This document shows positions 24,493-34,557 of a DNA stretch of 64,000 nucleotides, one piece after another (position 1 is the first letter of the stretch; each line of letters opens with the position of its first letter). Source of the stretch: Bicyclus anynana (lineage: Eukaryota; Arthropoda; Insecta; Lepidoptera; Nymphalidae); assembly GCF_947172395.1 (NCBI RefSeq), contig NC_069083.1, positions 15,346,501-15,410,500 of the forward strand, given 5' to 3'. The position numbers and the translations under genes were made by a program. The notes below the pieces were generated by a model. The model did no database searches and was not told the DNA's origin. It saw only the letters and a program-made list of their open reading frames with translations.

Positions 24493-25071
24493 TCTATACT
24501 TATATTAAAACTGTAACAGGTCAAATTCTAGACATTGAAGATATTTTCAAAATTTTTGTTAGAGGGCATAATGTAATCGACGCTGATACGAAAAATATTT
24601 ATTTTTTGTATGTCTGTCCGTCTTTTTGTTCACCGGGCATCACGCTGAAACTACCGAATGAATTTAAATTAAACTTTTTTTAATTCTTTATAAGTTAACT
24701 CTTGATTACAATCTCACCTGATGGTAAGTGATGATGCAGTTTAAGATGGAGACGGGCTAACTTGTTAAGAGAGTTGTACATGACATCGTAACGGAACGCT
24801 AAATCGTTTGGCGGTACGTTTTTGCTGAAAGGGTGGTAACTAGCCACAGCCGAAGCCCACCAGCTAGACCTGGACCAATTAAGAAAACCTCAATCGGCCC
24901 AGCCAGTGATCGAACCCAGGACCTCCGTCTTGAAAATCCACCGCGCATAACACTGCGCCACGGAGGCCGTCAAAACTTGGCATGAGTTGAGTCCAAAATA
25001 CTTTTTTGCATGGAAATAAAATCAAAATTTAAATCGATTTTCACGCGAACGAAGTCACGAGCATCCGCTAG
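24493..25071 (+). mobile_element. Helitron with nested SINE inserted in the T3 promoter-proximal region
   Basis: Starts TCTATACTTATATTAAAAC at 24493, ends gcgaacgaagtcacgagcat then CTAG at 25068-25071. Flanks are gtaggtaag on the left and tgttataaatataaa on the right; T1 has these joined (gtaggtaaatgttataaatat), giving a paralogous empty site and defining both ends exactly. Confidence 0.8.
24675..24971 (-). mobile_element. tRNA-derived SINE (family A) inside the T3 promoter Helitron
   Basis: T-run at 24675, body taagttaactcttgattac to head gcgccacggaggccgtc, with some internal deletion. Confidence 0.75.
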
Positions 25072-25101
25072 TGTTATAAATATAAAAACAAATGGATGCG
25101 A

Positions 25102-25136
25102 TATATATAGTCCGGTCAACAATCAAATCGCTCAAA
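25102..25136 (+). promoter_or_regulatory. T3 core promoter: TATA box and initiator
   Basis: TATATATA at 25102-25109 precedes a TCAAA initiator (A at 25134) by 32 bases. The upstream TATAAATA (25075-25082) starts four bases after the 3' end of the Helitron at 24493-25071, so the insertion just missed the core promoter. Confidence 0.68.
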
Positions 25137-25151
25137 GTTATTATCAGCAGG

Positions 25152-28100
25152 ATGCGAGTAACTTTCCTTTTGTTGGCCTTAGCGTTGGCTGTTACAGGTA
25201 ATATAAAACTCAACAAATATTATATCAACTTATTGTGAATTCTGTGGACATTTAGATTTACATATGACTACATTACTAAATTTAAGGAAGAAGGCAGATA
25301 TTGTAAGACGTTTTGAAGGAAAAAATTGTTGAAAAAACTTTAATAATTTTTTCTTGTATTGAAAATTGAGTACCTCCCATACATTTTTAACAGCAACTTT
25401 GTAAATACAAAGAATAGTTACAAACCTCGATAAGTGTACAAGTTTTTAAAGTTATGGTACACTTTCCATACATGTTTTTTACAAGATATTTTTTTTTAAT
25501 TCGGTCATTTTAATTATAGAAAAATAATTATTGCATTCAAAGCTTCTTGCACAAAACAAATGAAAGATTATTTACAAAAATAGTGCATTGGTAATTTAAT
25601 CCGTAATGTTTAACAAACACAAGCTCTTCAAAATCTTAATTACATCAGCAGCATTGAAAAAACTTATTCAAAATAGAAAATTTTGAAAAATTTGACTAAA
25701 AATATAACTTGGTCACCCTAGGGATTTTTGGTAAACTATTGAAATAAGTTTTAGATAATTAGGTGGTGTGTCTACCAATGCGTTTTATCTATTAATTACG
25801 GGACACCCTGTATAATACGTACTAGGTAAAATAAAACTGAAATCGCTGATGTATATATAGATTGAAGGGAATTGAAATAAATGAATTGTTTGTTTTCAGC
25901 CAAACCGCGCGATGAAAGAATAGTGGGCGGAACGGTCACAACCATCGAGCGATGGCCAATGGGCGTAGCTATGCTTCATTCCATATTAATTTCATATACG
26001 CAGTCCTGTGGAGCATCTATACTCAACAATAGATCTGTGCTCTCTGCCGCTCATTGTTATAGGTAATGATGTATTTTTTATTTAAAAACACCTTATATTA
26101 ACATTCAGTGTTGGTCGACCCCCTACTAGGTGGACCGAAGACATCAAGCGAGTTGCAGGGAGCCGCTGGATGCTGGCAGTTCGAGACCAATGTGCTTGGA
26201 AGTCCATGAAAGACGCCTATGTCTAGCTGTGGACGTCCATCGGCCGATAAAATGGATACTAACCGATATTTATTTTCAAAGCGATATTAGTACAACCCCC
26301 TATATAAGGAGTTATGCCAACAGCTTATATCTGTAGTAAATTGTATATAAAATGTACTGCTTGTAAAACCATGGTGATGTCCCTTGGACTTAAAAAATGC
26401 TTCGCGTCTTCTTTCCATTACATCTCTTGGGTATTTTAAAAACAAGAGTAAATCAAGTGGTAGTAATAGCGCCGCTAACAAGGTCATTTGGTAATTTTCA
26501 TTACCACGTAAGTAATTTTTAATTTTTAAATAGTCTCATGGAATTGGCATGGCACAAAAATTCACTTCTTCCTTTTATGAGACAAAATCTAGGAGGTCAT
26601 GCCGATACAAAATCAAAGCGGCCAATGCCCATCGCCAAATATATATTATTTACCAAGTTTTGTTAATTCTTTTATTTTTTCTATCATGGTCGTAGAAAAA
26701 GTATTTTAGCCAATGTGCTGTCCATGCCACTCCACTATACATCCACTTGGCTTCACCTCTTTGCAAAAACTCATAAAAATCACTCGCGTACTCAGACTAA
26801 TTATTGTATAGAGGTCCTATACAATAATTAGTAGCCTCGCTAGACGTTACTTTTCTGTCAAAGTATATGATCAACGATCTAATGCGATTATAAAAACTGT
26901 CTCTATAGAATCGATGTTAAATGGTTGTAATCGTGTTCGTCGGTTAAAGAGCTCCGTAAAAATACCTTTTTGTGTAATTGAATTGTGTAAAAAACGGGAA
27001 AAAACTTCTAGTTTAGTATAAAGATATATACCAAATCTAAGCTCGTTTTCCTTAGAAAATGACAGACAATTTTGTTCGTGACTATGAGTGTGATACAGGT
27101 CTTTCTATAATTGGTCTGAGCTCGCGTAGCATCGGCCCTCATTATATGACAGTGGCATGAATAGCTGTTACTTTCCAGGGGCTCGAGCGCAAGCAGGTGG
27201 CGCATGCGCATCGGTTCCACCAGGGCCAGCTCTGGCGGTACGGTCTTTCACACTGACCGGATCATCATGCACCCCAACTTCGTCTCGAGCACCGCTAACA
27301 ACGACGTAGCCATCCTGCGTACCACCCGGCAAATAGTGTACAGCAACAGCGCTCGCGCGGGAGCCATCGCCGGTGCCAACTATAACTTGCCCGACAATTC
27401 TGTCGTTTGGGCTATCGGATGGGGAGTCACCTCTGTAAGTTTAAATACCATCAATATTCAATATTTTATCCCTACGAAGAGTCTCAACTGGCGGGGATCG
27501 ACTTGAGATTTCGAGGGTTTAAGTCTTGAGTGGAGACTAAATTTGTGATGTGATTCTGGTATTTTATACTCGTCGATGTCTATGTCGCTTTTAACAAGTT
27601 TTATTAGGATTCGAACTTTATCTCTATTATTATCGTTATTATTGACCCATTTTCGGCTCACTGCTGAGCTCGAATGTCTCCTCTCAGAATGAGAGGGGTT
27701 AGGCCCAGCCCAAGTTTATTTCTATGGGATGCCAAAAATAAAATGTCACTAACAATGAAGTTGCCATGGAAATGAGCGATGTCATTTCACTGTCACTGTA
27801 CAGAATGCAGGGGCTGAATATGTCAACAACAATTAAGAGCACTTAATATTGATGGGTACGTTTAGTGCAGCCTAAACAAAAAATCAGAAATACTCAACGT
27901 CAGTAAAAATAATTTATTTATATTTTTTCTCGATTTTCATTTTTCTTAGGGGGTCGGCTATAAACGCAACTTTAGTAATTTTTTACTAAATAAAATAAAC
28001 CGTCACCCCGCATTTTCACCCGCGTATTTTCCTGTTAGAATACGGGGATAAATTATAGCTTATGATACGAACAAATAATGTGGCTCTCTAGTGGTAAAAG

Positions 28101-29028
28101 AATTTTCAAAATCCGTTCAGTAGATCCAGAGATTCTAGAACCTTATTAGCTCAACGGACTTATCACCTCGATCTACTCCCTGTAGAACTACTGTCGTACC
28201 CAAATATTCTTTAAAAAAAACACTACACCCTACGGCCTACAGTATCACTAATTTTATCTCTTATACCTATACTCTTTGATACTATATACCAAGTGTTTTT
28301 AAAAATCTGTGTAAAAACACGACGACTGTGAAAAGCTATAGACTCGAGGTGAAAAGAAAACATTTTTTCGGATATTGCGATATGGGTATCAAATTATAGG
28401 TTGTATTTATATGTAGTATATAATTGTATATTAATATTATAATATCAACTATCTTAGCACCCATGACACAAGCTACTCTGTATGCTTACTTTGGGGTTAG
28501 ATAGTGATGTGTATTGTTTAAGTATATTTATATATTTATTTATTTAAATTGAAGGACTCATCAAAAGGATTTCAAAATGGTATATTAAAAAAGCCTACAA
28601 TTAGAAAAATGTTATTTATTAATCACTATACCAAAATACGCGAGGCGGATGATAAGGTGCGAGCAGGTTAGGCAGTCAGATAATTATATTTTTTTAATTA
28701 TTGACTTGCTACAATATTTATCTGGTTTCAGGTAGGAGGTCGGCCATCGGAACAGCTGCGGCAGGTACAAATCTGGACTGTGAATCAAGCGATCTGCGCA
28801 CAACGGTACGGTGCTAGAGGTCGTACCATCACTGCTAACATGCTGTGCTCCGGCTGGCTCGACGTCGGTGGTCGCGACCAGTGCCAGGGTGACTCCGGTG
28901 GTCCTCTTCTCCACAACAACGTGGTCGTGGGCGTTTGCTCGTTTGGCCGCGGATGCGGTTCGCCGCGCTATCCGGGTGTGAACGCTCGAGTGTCCCGCTT
29001 CGCTACGTGGATCACGGCCAATTCATAA
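25152..29028 (+). CDS. T3: alkaline trypsin-like serine protease precursor (253 aa), mosaic of T1 and T2
   Basis: Exons are 25152-25197, 25900-26062, 27179-27434 and 28732-29028 (762 nt, open). Signal peptide MRVTFLLLALALAVTA, activation peptide KPRDER, IVGG at residue 23. Triad His67, Asp112 (NDVAIL), Ser210 (GDSGGP); S1 Asp204. The motif after the 37-loop reads CGAS rather than CGGS. Exon 2 is one codon shorter than in T1 and T2. The first half of exon 3 and the start of exon 4 match T2, while the end of exon 3 and most of exon 4 match T1 almost base for base, so gene conversion or unequal crossing over is likely. Introns hold a 0.57-kb dispersed repeat and a LINE tail. A Helitron lies 30 bp before the TATA-like run and another truncates the 3' UTR. 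Confidence 0.93.
25255..25822. repeat. Dispersed AT-rich repeat ending in gggacaccctgtat (T3 intron 1)
   Basis: Matches 31690-32370 over most of its length (cattcaaagcttcttgcaca / cactcaaagcttcttctaca, aatataacttggtcacccta, ttttagataattag). Ends in a sequence common at the ends of insect repeats. No ORF, class unknown. Confidence 0.6.
26106..26250 (+). mobile_element. LINE C-terminal fragment (T3 intron 2)
   Basis: agtgttggtcgacccccta onward reads SVGRPPTRWTEDIKRVAGSR, the same tail as at 11098, ending cagctgtggacgtccatcgg-like text. Confidence 0.65.
26796..26832. repeat. Perfect 15-bp inverted repeat, 7-base spacer (T3 intron 2)
   Basis: actaattattgtata and its exact reverse complement around gaggtcc. 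Confidence 0.8.
27590..27840. repeat. Dispersed repeat and SINE remnant (T3 intron 3)
   Basis: 27652-27705 is a reversed piece of SINE family B (cattctgagaggag complement). 27590-27625 and 27715-27840 match 33945-34085 (gggatgccaaaaataaaa, gccatggaaatgagcgatgt); a related reversed copy lies at 59850-60130. Confidence 0.5.
28000..28150 (-). mobile_element. Degraded Helitron-like fragment (T3 intron 3)
   Basis: tttcacccgcgtattttcc and gaatacggggataaattata match reversed family A Helitron text. Confidence 0.45.
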
Positions 29029-29145
29029 TTTGAAATAATCTTGAATTGAAACAACTTAATAATCATTACTTGAAATATACACTTTTTAAATGTAATATAA
29101 CTAAGAAGGCCATTCTTGTATATATTTTATTGTTTATTATATATA

Positions 29146-29388
29146 CTAGCGGACCCGGTCAAGCTTCGCTTTGACTTATGTGCACTTCTTCCTTATCCCT
29201 ATCCTACACTACCCTACTCCTACCCCTACAATAAATTTAAATTTAAATTTTCATTGTTTTTAAGATGTATTCTGTTATTCTTGGCGGAGACAAATCCAAC
29301 GAATCAAAAACCATGAAAATCGTTCCAACAGATCTCGAGTTATAAGTGTTGTAACAAACCCGACTTTTTTTATATATTTAGATATTGT
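29146..29388 (-). mobile_element. Helitron-like element with CCTA-rich tract in the T3 3' UTR
   Basis: Reversed 3' end ctagcggacccggtcaagct at 29146, then a cttccttatccctatcctac tract and AT-rich body. A second copy is at 31499. Confidence 0.55.
29230..29235 (+). promoter_or_regulatory. T3 candidate poly(A) signal inside a Helitron
   Basis: The first AATAAA after the T3 stop lies within the Helitron that begins at 29146. The T3 3' UTR up to 29145 aligns loosely with that of T2 (ccattcttgtatat) but contains no AATAAA or ATTAAA of its own. Confidence 0.4.
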
Positions 29389-29627
29389 CATCATTCAGTA
29401 AAGTACCTAGGCGTGGGCGAAGCGGGTCCTCGCCCACGGCTTCCACTAAAACCTCGAGCAGTGCTGGGCGGTTTAGACTTTACTTGCTGATGTGTATCAG
29501 TCATCGTTCCAGGCAAGAAAAAATCTGCCGGGTTCACTAGCATGCCAAAAGTCTTATAGCTTTTAGTTTTAAGCAGGTAGATAAGATAATGATGATCATC
29601 ATCAAGAATTTTAGAATTATATCTATA

Positions 29628-29808
29628 TCTATACTAATATATAAAGCTAAAGAGTTTGTTTGATTGAACGCGCTAATCTCATAAATTACTGGTCCGATTT
29701 GAAAAATTCTTTCAGTGTTAGATAGCCTATTTATCGAGGAAGGCTATATTATCCCCGTACTCCTACGGGAACGAAACCACGCGGGTAAAACTGCGCGACG
29801 TCAGCTAG
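29628..29808 (+). mobile_element. Complete small Helitron-like element (family A)
   Basis: 181 bp from TCTATACTAATATATAAAG to the terminal CTAG at 29805-29808, preceded by the hairpin cgcgggtaaaactgcgcg. Flanking bases fit A-T insertion. Best full-length family A copy in the window. Confidence 0.7.
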
Positions 29809-30145
29809 TATTTAATAAAATGAAATGATGCTTCAATAATACCACATTGTATGAATACATGTAAATAACCAGACGTATACCGGAAAGGGTAGGAGATCCG
29901 GTATTTAATGGGCCGTGGTCTGTCATTAGTATTATAACCGTTTTGAGTATTGCGGTTTAGTTTTAGAAGTTTTGTTGCTAATCGTGGATTTAGGCTTGGC
30001 TTTACCTTTTTGGTGTGTTTACGTCTTTGGTTGTTATTTGTGCTTGTCTATGACTTCGCGTGTGACAATAGTATCGCATTGTGAAGCCATGTTTTATATT
30101 CATTAAAAGTTATAGATACAACTAGGTGTGCCTCTTTCGACTGTG
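29809..30145. other. Intergenic, nothing recognised
   Basis: No repeat or coding signal identified. Confidence 0.4.
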
Positions 30146-30315
30146 CTGAAATGGCGATCCCGGACTAGCAAGCGCCAACCCACCAGGTGGATTGACGACA
30201 TCAAACGAGTCGCAGGGATTCGCTGAATGCAGAATCGTGATCTTTGGAAGTCCCTACAAAAGGCCTACGTCCTGCAGTGGACGTCCATCGGCTGATATGA
30301 TGATGATGATGATAT
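30146..30315 (+). mobile_element. LINE 3' end with GAT repeat tail
   Basis: Reads CQPTRWIDDIKRVAGIR then LQKAYVLQWTSIG, and ends in gatgatgatgatgat, the kind of simple 3' tail used by RTE-type LINEs. An internal stop (TGA) marks it as dead. Confidence 0.65.
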
Positions 30316-31498
30316 GCCTCAAACACGAAGTTTAGGGAGAGCCTAAACTTTGTGTCTAAATTAGGCCCTCTTCGCTGTTTCAATGTTGGTTAGGTTGATT
30401 ATTTTTCAATCATACAATACAATACAATCATACAATTGCGCTTTCAACATGAAATCACATAATTATCGTCAGTTTACGTAAAGTGGAATTAGTTTAATAA
30501 TGGTAGTTCAAGTAGAGACGTTATTTTAACGAAAAACTTCATTATCTAAGTTCTTGAAATGATAATTTTAAATGTTCGCAATAACACAAAATTACTATCA
30601 GTTGATATAAAATGACAGTAAGATCATTTCGTTGAAATACGGTGAAAAACGATGTAGTGAGAGTGACTCGATATTTAAATAGTACACCATGCTGATCTCA
30701 GACATACAGTAGCGTTATTGCACCATCGTGGAAAGTAGTCTTTCTATGATGGTGCATTTGTAGAAATTTTTGAGTTTCTAGAAATTTTGTCTTTCCATGT
30801 TGTGTATTAAAATGAACTAGTATGTGTAATAATAATAATATGTGCGATTGGTCTGTGTCATTTTACGCATTCTTATAACAGAGAATGTTGATAATTTTAA
30901 CACGTGGAATCATAAATAAGTCAGGATAAGCTTTATCTACTTAAAATAAAATATACTTATGAGGTCATGTACTTAATCTATACTAATATTTTAAAGAAGT
31001 AAAGTTTTTGATATGTTGTAGAAGTTTAACTCTGGATCTACTAAACCAATTTTGAAAATTCTTTTCCATATAAAATGTCACGTTATTTGTGAGTATCACA
31101 GGCCATATTTTATCCCCGTATTACCTAGACACGAGTAATTATCAGGCGCAGAGTTGGATACGTGCATGCGTGCGTGCGTGCAACTATGCATAGTCGCAGA
31201 TTGCAAGGCAGGATTCGAATCTTGCATTTCAAGAACGGATGCGGATCGCTAAGTTACTTAACAATGATACGTTTACTATAATAATATCTAACCCAGCAAA
31301 CGTTGGTTTGCCGAATAAAAAAAAATCTTTAGGTGTACCACCCTTATGAAAAACAAATTAATATTTGGGCACTTTTGGCAAAAATTGTGCCGAAAGTGCA
31401 TGATAAACTGATTATAAATTACAAGGCTGGTTTGTAATCTTATACTATTGTTGAATATATATAGAAGTTTTATATTCTAAAACGATTTTTATTTATAT
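30316..31498. other. Intergenic with a Helitron fragment
   Basis: 30977-31150 starts tctatactaatattttaaag and carries decayed family A text (aggccatattttatccccgt). A TGCG-repeat lies near 31165. Otherwise unassigned. Confidence 0.4.
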
Positions 31499-31690
31499 CT
31501 AGCGGACCCGATCAAGCTTCGTTTTGACTTTTGTGCACTTCTTCCCTACCCTAACCTCTGACCTACCCGTACCCTACCCATACCCTGACCCTACCTTACC
31601 CCTACCCTACCTCTATCCTACCTCTACCCTACCCCTAACCTTCCCCTACTTTACCACTACCCTAGGTTTTTTTAAATATTAAGCCAATAC
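31499..31690 (-). mobile_element. Helitron-like element with long CCTACC tract
   Basis: ctagcggacccgatcaagct is the reversed 3' terminus, followed by about 130 bases of irregular ccctacc repeats. Similar tracts occur at 51940-52095 and (reverse) 37500-37575. Confidence 0.55.
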
Positions 31691-32370
31691 AAATGAGTGC
31701 ATTAGTAATTTTAAGTAAGTAGGCAGATGTTTTAATACATTGAGAAGAAAAAAAAAAAGTTGTGTGCATTTTAAGAAATTAAAATATCACGTGTCTCAAT
31801 CGGTGAAGGAAAACATCGTGAGGAAACCTGCATACCAGAGAATTATCTTAATTCTCTGCGTGTGTGAAGTCTGCCAATCCGCATTGGGCCAGCGTGGTGG
31901 ACTATTGGCCTAACCCCTCTCATTCTGAGAGGAGACTCGAGCTCAGCAGTGAGCCGAATATGGGTTGATGACGAGAAGAAAAAAAATTGTATAAGTTTTT
32001 AAAATGCTAGTACACTTCAGTCCTATACATTTTTTTACAGGATATTTTTTTTAAATCGGCTCATCTTAATGAAAGAAAAATAATTATTACACTCAAAGCT
32101 TCTTCTACAAAACAAATAAAACACTATTTATAAAAGTACAATTATAATACGTTGGAAATTTATTTTGTAATATTTAACAAAAATTTTATCTTTGAAATTT
32201 TAACTACAGCAGCTACAGCATTGAAAAGACTGATTCAAGATAGAAAATTTTGAAAAATCAGAAAAAAAATATAACTTGGTCACCCTAAGGATTTTTGGAA
32301 AACTAAACAAATTAGTTTTAGATAATTAGATGGTGTATCTACCATTTGCGTTTTATCCATTAATTGCGGT
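31690..32370. repeat. Second copy of the gggacaccctgtat repeat, interrupted by a SINE
   Basis: Homologous to 25255-25822 but split by a family B SINE fragment (31761-31976). Confidence 0.55.
31761..31976 (+). mobile_element. SINE family B fragment (headless)
   Basis: Begins in the body (tgtgtgcattttaagaaatt) and runs through gaggaaacctgcataccaga and attgggccagcgtggtggac to gggttgatgacgag. tRNA head absent. Confidence 0.65.
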
Positions 32371-33144
32371 ACAAGTATAGTCTACTGTGTATAGATGGTT
32401 AATAGCTAGTACCCCTGTTGAATCAAAAATTTTCGTAGATATAAAAGTTGAGCGTCTCATCAAGATGAAGCTACTCACGTAAAATTAACTTGATAGTTTT
32501 TTTTTTATTGAGAAAGAATACAATAAGGAACTTAAGCTAACTAATCCTAATAACTATACAAATCATGCCCACGTGGAATGGTGGCAAGAACACTGGCTGC
32601 ATTTCCGCACTGGACAGCCAGGCTGATTCTTTGCGCAAAAAATGAGCCAGCCCTTCTGTCACCAGTCGAGGCAACTAGCCGCGGTGAAATGATACTTGAA
32701 GGTTAACTTGATAAAATTTTGTCTAGAATGGAGTGATTTTAATTGTCTGGTTGAGTATGTACCCGATAATCTGTATAATCCGGTATTCTATACAATGTCT
32801 AGGTAATTTATACCGGGGGCATTCTGGTAATGTGTGAAATATTCTGAATATCATTGTCTATTACATACATTACCCACGTATTCTATAGAATAGAGAAGAG
32901 TGAGAACTCACGCATGTGTTATAAGATCATGGCGTTATCATCACTTTTTGTAATTTCGACTCCACGCTATCTTGGCTGCCCTTACCTCTAAAGTGTTTTT
33001 TGCATAACGTGAAGCCAAAAGCTTATAAATGTATCTTCTGGCGTAGCCACATTTTATAACGTTGCGTGTTACACCAATATAAGTTAATGTTGTGAACCAA
33101 GCAGTAAAGACAGTTAATGAAAAATATTTCAAAATATTTCATAC
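32371..33144. other. Intergenic with a dispersed repeat
   Basis: 32545-32690 matches 51095-51230 (tggaatggtggcaagaacac, gtcaccagtcgaggcaacta), a repeat of unknown class. The rest is unassigned. Confidence 0.4.
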
Positions 33145-33450
33145 ATTTTTTTTTATTCTTTATAAGTTAGCCCTTGACTATAATCTCACCTGATGGTAAG
33201 TGATGATGCAGTCTAAGATGGAAGCGGGCTAACTTGTTAGGAGGAGGATGAAAATCCACACACCTTTCGGTTTCTACACGACATCGTACCAGATCGCTAA
33301 ATCACTTGGCGGTACGTCTTTGTCGGTAGGGTGGTAACTAGCCACGGCCGAAGCCTCCCATCAGCCAGACCTGAACAAATTAAGAAAACCTCAATCGGCC
33401 CAGCCGGGGATCGATCCCAGGACCTCCGTCTTGTAAAATTACAAGACGGA
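33145..33450 (-). mobile_element. SINE family A, tRNA head replaced by a hairpin
   Basis: Reversed copy normal up to ggacctccgtcttgtaa, then an abrupt 12-bp inverted repeat (arms 33425-33436 and 33439-33450) instead of the tRNA A-box end. The truncation point coincides with the hairpin. Confidence 0.75.
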
Positions 33451-34365
33451 GAAATGATTGTGAATTAAATGCATTGCTGGAACGTATGCGTTGCATGCAA
33501 TGCAATATACATTGCCCGAGTATTTTATAGAATACCTGAATTATACAGATTACCGGTTATAAGTATACCTTAACGAGGATTAAACGAAAATCATTTCCAA
33601 AAATAACTAAGCTAGAAATAAAAACGTGTTATCCTTCTGAATTCCTGAACGCAACTAATTTCACAACAAAAAATACCGATAAATTACAATCTTAAACCGT
33701 AAATCTTCTTTTAACAGTAATAAAAATATCCGAATAAAGATAAAGTAATATACTGTAGGAAATACCAAAAACATCGTAAGTACGCAGTACTTAAAAACTA
33801 AACCTTATAATATTTTAAGGATTTATATGTTATATAAATAAAAGCCACGTTTTTTATTACGGGAAGTGCACGTGTTACATCAATGACATGTTATTTCAGC
33901 GGTGTGATTCCGCTGTTTTATACACGTCGATTTAATATTCGCCTATAACAAGTTTTATTAGAATTTGAAATTTATTTATATGGGATGCCAAAAATAAAAC
34001 ATCACTAACAACGAAGTTGCCATGGAAATGAGCGATGTCACATCGCTGTAACTTTACAGAATGCAGGGACAGTGTATCAATTGAATTGTAATGCCTACAT
34101 TCATACATAAAATTGAATTGACTGTCTGTGATTTCCAAATAACCGTGTTTATACACGACTCTTTATTTAATCTTTTTGTTGGTATGTCTTTCTGTCTGTT
34201 TATTCAGTTGTAACATTGGAAACGGCTTCAATTATTTTAATGGGACTTTCATTGGACGATAGAGGAGATTACTGAACAACATGCAGGCTACTTTTATCCC
34301 GGGAAAATCTATGGTTTCCGCGGGATTCGTAAAAACGCAATTTCACGACGAAACAGCAATTAGAT
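33451..34365. other. Intergenic upstream of T4
   Basis: 33945-34085 is the dispersed repeat shared with 27590-27840. 34225-34350 carries decayed Helitron family B text (ggctacttttatcccggg). No gene signal. Confidence 0.4.
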
Positions 34366-34370
34366 TTATC
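34366..34370 (-). promoter_or_regulatory. T4 upstream GATA-type site (TTATC)
   Basis: Core TTATC 192 bases before the ATG, with a counterpart 194 bases before the T5 ATG. A short motif, so chance is possible; the matched position is the support. Confidence 0.35.
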
Positions 34371-34506
34371 TATGACATAAATCATGCCGTTATAGTTTCA
34401 GGCGAAATAGAAAAGATTAGAAAGATTAGATCAATAAACTAATACTATATCATAATCCTTTTGGATTACCTAATATATAGTGTCATTCAGCTCTAAGCTA
34501 GTGAAC

Positions 34507-34542
34507 TATATAAACACCGAGGACCGATGTTCTAGCATCACT
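34507..34542 (+). promoter_or_regulatory. T4 core promoter: TATA box and initiator
   Basis: TATATAAA at 34507-34514 lies 33 bases before the A of a TCACT initiator (34540). The whole segment from TATA to ATG is nearly identical to T5. Predicted leader is about 18 bases. Confidence 0.72.
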
Positions 34543-34557
34543 TACTAAGTCATCAGG

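Noticed and set aside
31540..31670. Telomere-like or subtelomeric repeat (CCTACC/CCTAA)
   Set aside because: The units are irregular CCTACC variants, not the insect CCTAA, and occur within or next to Helitron ends at several places.
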